From positions 83,171-147,170 of the forward strand of contig QKWP01000619.1 in assembly GCA_003550325.1 (NCBI GenBank): a stretch of DNA of 64,000 bases, read 5' to 3'. Positions 1-9,351 of this stretch are shown here, in pieces. A program made the position numbers and the translations under genes. A model generated the notes under the pieces. It was not told the DNA's origin and ran no database searches. It saw nothing but the letters and a program-made list of their open reading frames with translations. The stretch comes from Gigaspora rosea (Eukaryota; Glomeromycota; Glomeromycetes; Diversisporales; Gigasporaceae). Numbering within the stretch: position 1 is the first letter of the stretch; each line of letters opens with the position of its first letter.

Positions 1-210
1 TATAAAAAGTTAAAAAAGATAGTAAAATCGGTAAAAGAAACCATAGACTGGATAGAAAATAATATAGAAGAGCAAACCAGTCTTGAGTTAGGTAAAAAAC
101 TATCAGATTCAGACCTTTTTTTCGCAAGCTCAAAAAAAGAAAAAAATGATTACCTAACTTCTGGCTTTGAGCAAGAATTGCAAGAAGGCGGGGGAGCAAG
201 CTTAAAATAA
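1..210 (+). CDS. C-terminal fragment of an unknown protein, cut by the window edge
   Basis: The frame starting at base 1 is open for 69 codons and ends at a TAA at 208-210. The residues are charged and Lys/Glu-rich, with a stretch DWIENNIEEQ and a tail ending GGGASLK. I recognise no domain. It lies beside the integrating-element locus, so it may belong to the same mobile unit. The reading frame is supported only by openness and codon texture; the start is outside the window. Confidence 0.35.
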   Translation, partial: YKKLKKIVKSVKETIDWIENNIEEQTSLELGKKLSDSDLFFASSKKEKNDYLTSGFEQELQEGGGASLK

Positions 211-304
211 TAAATACTATCTGCCTTCTTGCAAAGCCTTACTTTAGAGTAAGGCCTTGGTTTGTCAACCAAATTTTTTTCGAATTCCTGTAGGGCAATA
301 ATTG

Positions 305-450
305 CTAAAGCTCTTTCTCTTGCTCTAAATACTTAGTTAGCAACTTCTCGCTAAGATCATTAATTTTCGCCTTAGATTTAAGAGCAGAATATAGTTTTTC
401 TTTAAGCTTTTGCTCTGTTTTTTTTTGCAAGCTTGAAAAACAATATATCT
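305..450 (-). pseudogene. Lys/Glu-rich coiled-coil remnant
   Basis: The minus strand is open for about 45 codons and reads KEKLYSALKSKAKINDL and then EKLLTKYLEQEKEL before a TAG at 305-307. Spacing of hydrophobic residues suggests a coiled coil. There is no clear start. The composition resembles the coiled-coil part of the element polyprotein at 3.3-4.4 kb, so it could be a fragment of a related element. Weak support. Confidence 0.25.
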
Positions 451-844
451 GACTGGGCTGGCTTACAAAAATTGCAAGAAGGTATAGACATTGGTCATGG
501 ACTTTTTTGTATAATAAAAATATATTTGAAATAATATATATTTCTGGTTTATCCGAAACCTTCTATTTAACCTATATATTCTATATATCCTATTTATCTG
601 ATTCTTCCAGAATTTTTTTCTAGTATATTATATATTCATCCGGTATATCTGATTTATCCAGTATATTTGGTATAACTGGTATAATATATTTTCTTGTATC
701 CTATTTAATAAATTATTTTGAAATAATATATTAGATATTAGATATTAGATATAAAAATACTACATGCTTAGGCAACGCATGAGATGTAATGCTCCTTCTT
801 TATCTCTAGCCGATTATGATTTTATTATTTAATATCATAATAAT
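451..844. other. AT-rich non-coding stretch
   Basis: No ORF, RNA gene or long repeat is visible. The stretch holds short TATATCC/TTTATCCGG-type repeats and runs of ATATTAGATA. Confidence 0.5.
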
Positions 845-949
845 ATGCCAAGGACTAAAGCTTTGAATGAGCTAAAAGAAAAATATAGCATATCACAAAA
901 ATGTATTTATCAGATCTGGAGAGGCGAGGAAAAAAATAGGGTTGCATAG
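845..949 (+). CDS. Short ORF with helix-turn-helix texture
   Basis: An ATG at 845 opens a 34-residue frame ending at TAG 947-949. The segment NELKEKYSISQKCIYQIWRG has the spacing of a DNA-binding helix-turn-helix (helix, SIS turn, recognition helix ending IWRG), as often seen at the N-terminus of transposase and integrase proteins. It may be the detached DNA-binding module of the neighbouring integrase element or chance similarity. It is followed by a small hairpin motif at 964-985. Confidence 0.3.
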   Translation: MPRTKALNELKEKYSISQKCIYQIWRGEEKNRVA

Positions 950-1053
950 AACCAACCAATTCCGCCTCTCGACTTTGTCAAGGAAGATAGAGAAAATTTG
1001 GTTAACGACTCTATTCAGGCCTCTTTTTCTCATTTCATTCAAAAAAAAATAAT

Positions 1054-1254
1054 TTGGAAAAAAATATTATTGCTCCACAGATCAAAGATCAAGGGGATTC
1101 AAAAAAAAAAATTTCTTGTCTAATAGACAAGATTCTGCCTCTCAACTTTGTCTACGAAGGCGGGGGGCAAGAAGATCTAAATGCATTTTACGAAAAAGAA
1201 ACTATTCGAGATAAAAAAAACATAGCCAAACTTAAATCTATACTAGCTAAGTAG
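1054..1254 (+). CDS. Doubtful 66-codon ORF
   Basis: The frame begins with TTG rather than ATG and runs to TAG at 1252-1254. It contains two copies of the small dispersed motifs seen in this locus (1074-1096 and 1138-1165) and is Lys-rich. It lies antisense to the C-terminal tail of the polyprotein remnant. It may be only a shadow of that tail. No family recognised. Confidence 0.15.
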   Translation: MEKNIIAPQIKDQGDSKKKISCLIDKILPLNFVYEGGGQEDLNAFYEKETIRDKKNIAKLKSILAK

Positions 1255-3342
1255 ACAATTCAGCTCATCGTAGAATGATAGAAACTTCTCACATGCGTCA
1301 GTAAGAATCTCTTTAGCACTGAGAGTATCAAATAACATTTTTTCAAGTTCATCATAACTTATATATTTTTATTTATTAGGATATTGGTTTCTCCCTTATT
1401 ATAAACTGAAAGTGGAATAGTAATACTTTTTCCATTAGCTGATGCTATAAACTCACCCTTTACTATAGGTTCCCAGCCAGCCCGATGTTGCCATCTAGTG
1501 CCAAGAATAAATAATAATATATCATTGCCATTATTATCTTTTTCTGTTGGTAAAACTGAAAACTCATCTGAAATTGTTAAGGTATTATTTCCAATGCCTA
1601 TAGTAACAGGTATATCAGAAAAGGTCCCAACAGATTGTTTTTCGCCAACAGCCCCTGTTAGTCTATAAACCTTTTTTCTATCTATTTTTAGTCCAAAATA
1701 TTTTATAAAATGGTTTGCAATATTTTCAGAAATATATGACCCATCTGAACCCATATCGAGTAATGCATGGGGTATTTCTAAATCATATACTTTACATTAA
1801 ATCGTAGCATAGTTATTGGGTTCTTTTATTTGCAAAAAGTTTATTTTTAATGGGTCAAGCCAATTTTGATATAATTGGGCTTCTTGATATTGTTTTATAG
1901 CATAATTTAGACACGAAGTGCTCGACTTTGTCGAGGAAGAATACCCTCCCATCTTCTCACAATAATTGCTTGAAGTTAAATATGCCAGCATATCTTTTTC
2001 TGAGCATGCGAGGAAAAATGACTCTAAAATAAATTGATACTTTTTTATTATATTTTCCCATACTTTGGCTACTTCTTTATTCGTACAATTTTTTGAATGA
2101 TATGAATAAAATGAGTCTTTCATTTTGGGGAATAATTTACTAAGATCCGTATATATTTCTGTTAGAATTTCTTTAGGGCATTGAGAAATATATCTTGTTA
2201 AAATATATTTAACCGACTCTAAAAATATCTGATTTTCATTAATAGTTTTTTTTACTAGTTTTTTGGATTTCTTTTTTATAGAAGACTTAGAAACCCTTTT
2301 TTTTTTTTATATTAAAACAATTAGTTTCTCTAGACTCAATCTCACTATTTTCTTGGTCGCTTTCTTCTTGGCTACTTTCTTCTTGGTCGCTTTCATTAAT
2401 TATATACTCTATATCATCTTCTGATTGGCTTTGGTCTATATATTCGTATTGGGAGCTAGTAATATTATTAATCTTTTTAGTCTTTCTAACTTTGGGGCAA
2501 TTCTTTTTTGTATGGCCGGCTTTTCCACAAATAGAACAGTATCTTTCTATTTTCTTTGATTTTGTTAATTTTTTAGCTATAGGCTTTTTTGTAGCATATA
2601 ATTTTTTTGATTGTATATTGTAATTCGCATAGCCTAATCTTTTATATAATTCTTCTTCGATAAAATTTTCTAAAGCATCCGGATCTCTAGATGCTTCGTC
2701 AGAATACCCCAGTCTTTGGGCTATCAAATCTAAATGGTTATACGCTTTTTTATATATAGTTAAATTTTCACTAGGTATTGTATTGGATAAAATTATAGGA
2801 ACCGATGAATTGTTATTAACCCCATTATATGTAAAGGTAGAAGGTTTTCGCTCAAGCCATGTGTCCTTAACAGATATAAAGAAAGCATTTATATCTGCTG
2901 GATTCGTTATTTTTACTCTTGTAAATAATTCATCAGGTAAGTGAGTCCATAATATAGCCAATGCGTCCTGGTTATTATTTGGTATTTGTAATAATAATAA
3001 TAGACGAATTCTGTCTTCATAGGTTTGGGGAGTGTCAGTGGGGTTAAATTTTTCTTGTGCTAATCTGGATAAAGAGGCATTGCATGATTCTATTGTTTCT
3101 TCATGATATTTATGCCGTAACCAAGCTAAAAATCGTGCTGGAGTATCAATATTTGTACCTGCAGGGTATTCAGCTGGGACAGGTGTATATTTACTAGACA
3201 TTTTAGATTTTAAAATTTCAGCTTTTACGGCATCATTAAATCCAGCAACAGCCAATGTACTTTCATATAAAAAAACTTGTACTACTTTATTATAATATTC
3301 GTCAGAAGGTTCCTGACCTATATATTGGGGAATTTGAGCCAT
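1243..3342 (-). pseudogene. Gag/zinc-knuckle/retropepsin polyprotein remnant of an integrating element
   Basis: The ATG at 3342-3340 opens a Gag-like region of about 350 codons. Near its end is a CCHC zinc knuckle, CSICGKAGHTKKNC (C-x2-C-x4-H-x4-C), then an acidic Ser/Glu/Asp-rich linker. The frame stops at 2287 but continues in another frame just after a 12-A run (plus-strand T at 2297-2308), through 1797-2123. A single in-frame TAA at 1797-1799 separates this from a retropepsin domain whose active-site segment reads ALLDMGSDGSYIS. The canonical Asp-Ser/Thr-Gly is Asp-Met-Gly here, explicable as ACG to ATG. The domain continues to 1359, and after a second frameshift the tail SYDELEKMLFDTL..ELN runs to TAG 1243-1245. 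Gag binds nucleic acid and the protease would process the polyprotein; the broken frame and altered active site argue it is dead. No reverse transcriptase follows. Confidence 0.75.
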
Positions 3343-3345
3343 CAA

Positions 3346-4363
3346 TAGGGATAATAAAGATATAACATAACGTCTGTTAAGGTTGCCATGTTTGCTATAT
3401 TATTATTCTGTAGCACAAAAATTTGTTGATTTAAATTATTAATTAATTGTTCTGAATTTCGGGCCTGATTTTTCCACTTGCCCACTTATTTTGTAATTGG
3501 TGATAGGTCTGTCTGTTTCTCAATTTTAATGCAAAGCTTTCTATAAGCAATTCTGATATCTGTCTTTTTTGTGTACGGATTGTAATTCACCCATCAAGTT
3601 CTCGAGATTTAAATATATTATGCTGTGTTCTATGGGCCTCATAGGCCTGGTGAAGAAGATCATAGTCATTTTGAAGCGTGGCTAACTGGGTTTGTGAATC
3701 AGCAAACTGGGTCTGTGAATCAGCAAACTGGGTCTGAGAATCAGCTAACTGGTTTTGCAAAGTTATTAGCTGGGTCTGCAAATTCACTACTCGATTTTCG
3801 GCATAGATTGCTCGTGTATTCGCCCGTGGATATATTTCTAATACCAACTCTTCAAACTTATCTCAGGCTTCAGAAATTATTCTAAGATAATCTGCAATAT
3901 CATCTAATATCGGGGCTGTTGTAATTGGGCTTTGAAAATACAGTCTAATATTAGTAATCTCTCGCTGAATCCTATTATTTTGAATCCTAGCTTGATTTTC
4001 AGGTAGAGATAATGTTCGGGGAGATCAGAGTGATCCTAGTGGTTGCACCATATCTATATTATTATACAAAGCAAGAATTTTTTCATTAAGCTTGTCTATT
4101 TCATCCTGGAAAATTGCTAACCGCTTTTCTATATAATCAATGTACTTTTCTTAGCTCTCAGAATTTTGGAGTGCCTTTTCTAACTTTTCTTTAAGATTAG
4201 AAATTTCTAATCGCAATGGATCTAGGTCCTTATTACGAATTAAGATTTCTTTTTCAAGTTAATTAATATAATCCTCTTTTGAGATAAGATCCTGTTGAAA
4301 TTTGCTAACTCAATCTTGTATAGCTAATAAGGCACCTTTAAATTGCTCGATTCTTTCCCACAT
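3346..4363 (-). pseudogene. Coiled-coil N-terminal part of the element polyprotein
   Basis: From the ATG at 4363-4361 one frame runs without any frameshift to 3587, interrupted by TGA or TAA codons near 4309, 4261, 4151, 4026 and 3863. It then continues past the TGA at 3587-3589 towards the Gag start. The translation is rich in heptad-like Leu/Ile/Glu/Lys (for example EISNLKEKLEKALQNSES) and has three copies of a 7-residue SQTQFAD repeat, encoded by 21-bp direct repeats at about 3693-3753. Every stop can arise from CAA, CGA or TGG by one C-to-T or G-to-A change. Order and strand suggest this was the N-terminus of the same protein as the Gag/protease region, giving one ancestral frame of about 3.1 kb. 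Function beyond coiled-coil assembly cannot be stated. Confidence 0.6.
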
Positions 4364-4463
4364 TTTTTTCCTTTTTTTTCTCATAAATTCGAAAAAAAAG
4401 AAAAAGATAATTATCTGCTTTTTTAAAAATATATTTTGTCCCACAGATCGTAGATCAAGGGAC

Positions 4464-5537
4464 TGAGCAAGCCAGCTCAAAAATGTTGTCTATTCCTATA
4501 ATACAAATGTTCGTGAACTAGATATATCTATTGCCTTGCATAAAATTTATTACCATCCTAATGGATATCAAAGAACTATGAAAAAATTGTATGAAGCTTC
4601 TTTAAAAGCTAGATACGATTTTTCTATAGATGAGGTGTGTAATTGGCTTGAAAAACGGGCTTTATATCAGATTTATAAACCCCGGGCAAGATTTATTCCT
4701 AGAGCCTCTTTTAATAGTATACAAGTTCCTAATGAATGCCATCAAGCAGATATTCTTTATATGCCCCATGACCGAATTAATAATATAACTTATAAATATT
4801 GCTTATGTATAGTAGATGTGGCTTCACGATTTAAGTGAGCAGTTCCTTTAGCTAATAGATCAGCTTATTCTGTGGCCAAGGCCTTTAAGAAAGTTTATAG
4901 TAATTCCAAATGCTATCTTATTTGGCCTAAATTATTAATTGTCGATCCCGGTTCTGAATTTAAATCTGATTGTAAAGAATTAATAGAAAAATATAATGTT
5001 AAAATTAAGGTTGGCACGTCTCATAGAAGTCAAGGTATTGTTGAAAGATTTAATCGTACTTTAGCCGAAAAATTATTTCAGTTACAGGATGCCTCTGATT
5101 TATTATTACCTATATCTAAAAGATCGAGAGCTTGGGTAAAAAATCTTTATATAATTATTGATAACCTTAATAATTTGGTAACTAGATTAATTGGCATGGC
5201 CCCGGCGAAAGCCATAAAAATGAATCAGATTATTTCAGCATCTTCTAAGTTACGCAATAGGCCTATAGGATTTAATGAGTCTAAATTAGATTATAATACT
5301 TTGGTTAGATATTTACTTGAACCGGGAGAGCTGGAAGGTGGTTTTAAGCGAGCAACTGATATGAACTGGTCTCCCCAAGTTTATCATATTCGTGAAGCTT
5401 TGGTGCAAAAAAATCAGCCAATCTTGTATTGGCTAGAAGATGATGAGAGCAATGGCCCGAAGCGGTCTTTTGTTAGAGAAGAGCTTCAAGTTGTAAAAGA
5501 TATAGAATTACCTCCTCAGTGGGTACTTACGAATTAA
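4464..5537 (+). pseudogene. Retroviral/Polinton-type DDE integrase with one in-frame TGA
   Basis: The catalytic core is clear: QADILYMPHD with the first Asp, then YKYCLCIVDVASRF, IVDPGSEFKSD with the second Asp, and SQGIVERFNRTL with the Glu. These are the D, D and E of an rve-type integrase that joins element DNA to the chromosome. A C-terminal region includes ATDMNWSPQVYHI and FVREEL. The frame is broken once, by TGA at 4836-4838 where homologues usually carry Trp (SRFK-W-AVPL), so a single G-to-A change from TGG is likely. At 4536 the codon is TTG, not ATG, and the frame is open upstream to about 4461, so the true 5' end is unknown. It lies divergent from the Gag-like polyprotein. Whether it belongs to a Ty3-like, Ginger-like or Polinton-like element cannot be decided here. 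Confidence 0.85.
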
Positions 5538-5596
5538 AAATTTTATAATATAAAAGATGTTCGTAGAATGCTTCAAGTTGGTGTTCCTCTGGTCTT

Positions 5597-5977
5597 TTAT
5601 AAATTAATAAATTCTTCTGTTTCTTTATCGATCTGGGCTTCGTCAACAAAGTGGTCTTGGGCTAATTTGTAATATAGTTTATATAGTTCTATAATCGAAT
5701 TAAGAATCTTTGGATCTCGCCTATACCATGATTTGTAGTCATTCATAATTTCATTATATTTGTTTTTATTGGGAAATATTGTCATGGCCAAATTTTGTAT
5801 ATATTCTTCTGGGTCTTCTGCTTGGCGTAATTTTCTAATTCTTTCTTTATAATTTTGCATGAACTTGCCGTCTTTTGGTTTTCTATAATAGAGGCCTGCT
5901 TTGATTACATTAATTAAAGCTTGCTCGACATCTTTGTATGTGGGCTTGGTTTCAGCTAATTGGTTTTGGGTGCTCAT
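5597..5977 (-). CDS. Intact 126-aa hypothetical protein of the integrase locus
   Basis: An ATG-started frame (MSTQNQLAETKPT..) runs 126 codons to a TAA without defects. It is helical and charged, with WYRRDPKILNSIIELYKLYY near the middle and an acidic C-terminus. It sits 60 bp past the integrase end, convergent with it, and about 150 bp from a plus-strand Cys-rich ORF, so it may be an accessory gene of the same element. No family recognised. The open frame amid decayed neighbours argues it is real. Confidence 0.5.
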   Translation of the reverse strand: MSTQNQLAETKPTYKDVEQALINVIKAGLYYRKPKDGKFMQNYKERIRKLRQAEDPEEYIQNLAMTIFPNKNKYNEIMNDYKSWYRRDPKILNSIIELYKLYYKLAQDHFVDEAQIDKETEEFINL

Positions 5978-6064
5978 TGTAAAAGAAAATTTTATATAAT
6001 ACCTTTACAGACTTTTTTCTTTAATTAATTATTTTCTCCTATTATTTTGAATTTTATATAGTAA

Positions 6065-6343
6065 AAGGAGAATCTTTATACTTGTAATTATCTTCATAAC
6101 TCTGGTAAAATTTGTGGTAAAACCTGTATGTGTCTAGAAGGTTGCCATCATCATTGGAAAAGTAAAAAGCGCTACCCTTGTACTGAATGTGGCAAGCCTA
6201 CAGCTACAGCTTGTGGACGATGTGCAGAGCATATTAGAGGATATTATGTTATGCAATATTATAATAAATTGTGTAATAAAGCTCAGAAGCTAGAACTCAC
6301 CTCTGATCAGATAAGTCTCACCTTGGATAAGACTCACCTCTGA
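6065..6343 (+). CDS. Cys/His-rich zinc-binding-type small protein
   Basis: The frame is open from just after TAA 6062-6064; the first ATG is at 6128. Residues include CGKTCMCLEGCHHHWKSKK, then CTECGKPTATACGRCAEHIR, giving at least nine Cys and a His cluster in paired C-x2-C arrangements, consistent with one or two small zinc-binding folds. Several Cys lie upstream of the ATG, so the real start is probably further 5' or the gene is truncated. The stop lies inside a short tandem-repeat array. Its position next to the integrase suggests an element-encoded DNA- or protein-binding accessory factor; this is inference. Confidence 0.45.
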   Translation, partial: KENLYTCNYLHNSGKICGKTCMCLEGCHHHWKSKKRYPCTECGKPTATACGRCAEHIRGYYVMQYYNKLCNKAQKLELTSDQISLTLDKTHL

Positions 6344-6480
6344 TCGGATAAGTCTCACCCCTCGGATTGGATAAGTCTCACCTCTGATCGGATAAGTCTC
6401 ACCTCTGATCGAATAAGTCTTACCCCTAATAGCTAAATCTCACCCTGATCGGATAAGTCTCACCCTTAATAGCTAAATCC
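6296..6480 (+). repeat. 21-22 bp tandem repeat array
   Basis: About eight imperfect units of GATAAGTCTCACCTCTGATCG follow each other, decaying to GATAGCTAAATCTCACC variants at the end. The array begins inside the 3' end of the Cys-rich ORF. Confidence 0.85.
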
Positions 6481-6904
6481 TATCTTTATGAAGTAGGACT
6501 TAGCATTTTTTGTCCTTTGCTAGATAGTAATGAATCGCTTTTTGAATTAATTCTAGGATAACATAAAAAATAGTATGCGTATTAGGCTTGAATGGGCCCG
6601 CAGAGAAGCACACTTGGACACTTCGGTCCTCGGTGCTCTCTACTCAATTCAAGGGCAAGCAATATCGCATAATTTTTTTGTTATCTTGTTTGGGGTTAAA
6701 AACATAGCCAGAGCATTAACAAAGACTATGTACTCCTTAAAGTTGGAAGCCCAAATTTAGGAGTAAGGTGAGTAAGTTAACAGGATCTGGTTCTAGTGTA
6801 ATTTAGAGCTTGAATTCGATAAATGATTAAATATATCTAGAAGAGCTTGTAAAGAGAGTAAGAAACCTATTCTGGATACATTTACGGAATTCTGTCCTAG
6901 AACT
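6481..6904. other. No gene seen
   Basis: Two short ORFs occur but neither has family features. The stretch reads as unique, moderately AT-rich DNA between the element locus and a SINE fragment. Confidence 0.4.
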
Positions 6905-7195
6905 CCCGTTTTCGCCCTACTGTTTTGTCTGCCCTTGCAAGGTTCATTCTGATCCCCAGTACTCACATCTGACACCTCCAACTTTATACCGATATCTCCC
7001 AAACTACCAAGCCAGTTGGCCCAGAATGATTGGTCTGCCTGGCTTTATGTGCCAATGGACTCCCTTTTCTTGGTACCTACTTCCTAAACATAGGTCCTTT
7101 TCCTTCAGTACAACTCAGGCGGCCAGGTTGGTGTCCCCTCTTGCCATAGGGTATGTTCTGTTCGTTCTCCAGTCTCTGGTTTAGAGAGCATCTGT
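6905..7195 (-). mobile_element. Internal fragment of the long tRNA-derived SINE (family 1)
   Basis: The text from GCCCTTGCAAGGTTCA through CCAGCCAGTTGGCCC-like and GGTCCTTTTCCTTC segments matches the body of the copies at 40.9-41.8 and 56.2-57.2 kb in the same orientation as those. Both ends of the element are missing. Confidence 0.7.
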
Positions 7196-7225
7196 AGCAC
7201 ACACCTGACACCTTATTAGCCAATC

Positions 7226-8390
7226 AAAATGCACAAAAATTTATATATTAATTAATAAAAAACTTTGATATTATGTAACTTTTGATCTACCAAACCATTT
7301 TAGATAATTTAACTACCAAAATGATCATCTCAAAGAGAGGATTCTAACAAGCCCAAAACTAGTAAACTCCAATTACTAGATCATAAGATCAATCTAGATT
7401 TATATATTATATAGTATATTAAAATATTATATAATATTTATAGTAATATAAATTTATAAGGGTGTGACGACTTAGTGAAGTTGCCAAGTTGTCACCCCCA
7501 AGTGGCAGGTCGAGAGTTCAAATCCCACTGGTGACAATAATGAAAAAGAGACCTGTGTTCGGTAACTGTGGCTCAGATTGGTTGGGTATGAAACCTGTAA
7601 CCTTGGTCCTACCATCATGAATGGGAGCTTTCGGGCGCAATGGTATTTGTTACACTACAAATCCAGGGAACCAGAAAAACAGAAACCCGTTTAGCAAGTC
7701 CCGAGTAAGGAGGTCGAGAAGATCTAATAAGTGCTACCAAAATAAGGTTGTTTTGGGGTCGGAACGAACCTTATAAGGGCAATGTAGATAACGATGTGGC
7801 CTTGGCGCAAGTTACTGAAGACCACGATAGTTATATGATATGGGACATATTCTTGTAAGTGGCTGGCAATTTCTATGAGGGTAAAGTAGCCCTAAGGTCA
7901 GTAGTTATTGTGAATAACCCTAGAAAAGCTATAATATATACTGGCTTATAGGTAAGATAGTAATAGGAGAAGCATAGGTCAGAGAGTTTAAATAGGCAGG
8001 TCCCGTAGTTGGTCTGCAGGTATGATAGCTAGTGTAGAACCCTCAGGCGAACTACTTAAATTAGGCACCAAAAGTGCACATGTGGCTAGTTGTACACTCA
8101 TTCATGTAACAAATATTACAAATATTCAATAAAACCGTTGGCCAAAGTAGACGTCCATTAAAAAAAAAAAAAAAAAAAGTAATATAAATCTATATTGATA
8201 TTACGATCTAGTAATTGGAATTTAATGATTTTAGATTTGTTAGAATCCTCTCTTTGAGAGGATCATTTTGGTAGTTAAATTATCTAAATTGGTCCAGTAA
8301 ATCAAAAGTTATTTATTATTAAATTTATATATAAATTTATAATTTTAATTAAAAAATTTTTTATAATTTTGGCTGGAATTTGATAATTCC
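7226..8390. mobile_element. Foldback element (about 200-bp arms) split by a SINE
   Basis: The arm 7226-7441 is repeated in reverse complement at about 8194-8390, including the landmark CTCTCAAAGAGAGGATTCTA. Removing the SINE at 7458-8177 and one target duplication brings the arms together. A near-identical ACACCTGACAC / ACACCTGATAC flanks the outside (7201 and 8401) and may be the element's own target duplication. Confidence 0.75.
7458..8177 (+). mobile_element. tRNA-derived SINE, family 1, internally deleted copy
   Basis: The head GGTGTGACGACTTAGTGAAG..GAGTTCAAATCCCACTGGTGACA is tRNA-like, with a TTCAAATCC B box. The body matches the other family-1 copies but lacks roughly 250 bp in the middle. 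It ends with an ATAAA-type signal and an A18 tail. The 16-bp flanks AGTAATATAAATTTAT (7442-7457) and AGTAATATAAATCTAT (8178-8193) are target-site duplications. Mobilised presumably by LINE machinery from elsewhere. Confidence 0.88.
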
Positions 8391-8475
8391 GGCCAGAATT
8401 ACACCTGATACATTGGCTAACCCACCCACCCACCAAAAAATCACCTGATTTCTGTCAGGCTCCCTTATATTACAC

Positions 8476-8806
8476 AAAGGCTCAGTGCATTGTTTTTGCA
8501 AAAATAATTTTGGTTACACACCGCTAATGTTGTGTAACATTATACAAGTCTTATTTTGGTTGGGTCGGCCGGCATTAAGCTTAATGCAGGTGGACACTAT
8601 CATGATAATCTTCCCGGCGGGTTAGACATAATTCTGGCCCATCCTAACCTAAATCTAGGTTCAAAGCAATCCAATCACAGTACATATACTAGTTATACAA
8701 CATATGCACGTACATTATACAAAGGCCCAGTGCATTGTTTTCGCAAAAATAATTTTTGGTTACACACTGCTAATGTTGTGTAATATTATACAAGTCTTGT
8801 TTTGGT
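8476..8806 (+). repeat. Direct repeat of about 85 bp, period 245
   Basis: AAAGGCTCAGTGCATTGTTT (8476) and AAAGGCCCAGTGCATTGTTT (8721) each begin an 85-bp segment that runs to TACAAGTCTTRTTTTGGT. The segment between them contains the short ORF 8556-8783, which is therefore probably not a gene. Confidence 0.8.
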
Positions 8807-8851
8807 AACCTAAATGAAGTTGGGCCAATTAAAAATAATTAAAATTATAAT

Positions 8852-9351
8852 CATATCAGCGGATCGGCATAATTGGGTAAATCAACCAATCATGATCGAG
8901 GATTATCAAAAAAATTTTGCATGAAAATTTATTAATAGAGCGAATTTTCACAAAAACGGCCTTTTTAACCAGCTTTGCATTTATAATTAAGTATGTAGAA
9001 CATTATGAATTCATGTATTTAATTATAAGCCAAAAGTAGATTAAAAAGGCCATTTTTTTGAAAATTAGCATCCGAATTTACTCTTGATAGTTACCAACCC
9101 ATCTTACAATGCCCAACCCATCCTAAAACATCTGAGTATTTCAACAAACAGTAAAAGTACTTCTTTCTACAGATTAGCATAGCTCTTTTATTGAATTTTT
9201 TTTTGATTTTTAACTTGTCTAGACGTCAAAGAAGCCCTTTTGTTAGTTGTAACAAGTGCTTCATTTGTTAGTTTTTTAACGTCACTTAGGAACAAATTTT
9301 CATGTAACAGTTTATTGAAAAAAGGCCCAATTATGCCGATCCGCTAATATG
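8852..9351. mobile_element. Foldback/MITE with 25-bp TIR
   Basis: The ends CATATCAGCGGATCGGCATA and, in reverse complement, CATATTAGCGGATCGGCATA both continue with ATTGGG. A second inverted pair lies inside (AAAACGGCCTTTTTAA near 8953 and TTAAAAAGGCCATTTTTTT near 9042). No coding capacity. A clear target duplication was not found. Confidence 0.75.

Noticed and set aside
3625-3885. 86-codon plus-strand ORF with NQQTGS repeats
   Set aside because: Exact antisense shadow of the SQTQFAD repeats in the coiled-coil polyprotein.
3587-4838. Alternative genetic code with TGA read as Trp
   Set aside because: TAA and TAG also interrupt homologous frames, other genes end normally at TGA, and Trp codons TGG are used throughout; decay is simpler.
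7458-7540. tRNA gene at the left end of the 7.5-kb repeat (similar heads at 41.8, 52.5, 57.2 and 57.3 kb)
   Set aside because: The B box and acceptor-like pairing are present, but each is followed by a conserved long body, poly-A and target duplications, so these are SINE heads.
8556-8783. 75-codon plus-strand ORF
   Set aside because: Spans a 245-bp-period direct repeat; its 3' part is repeat sequence and there is no family motif.
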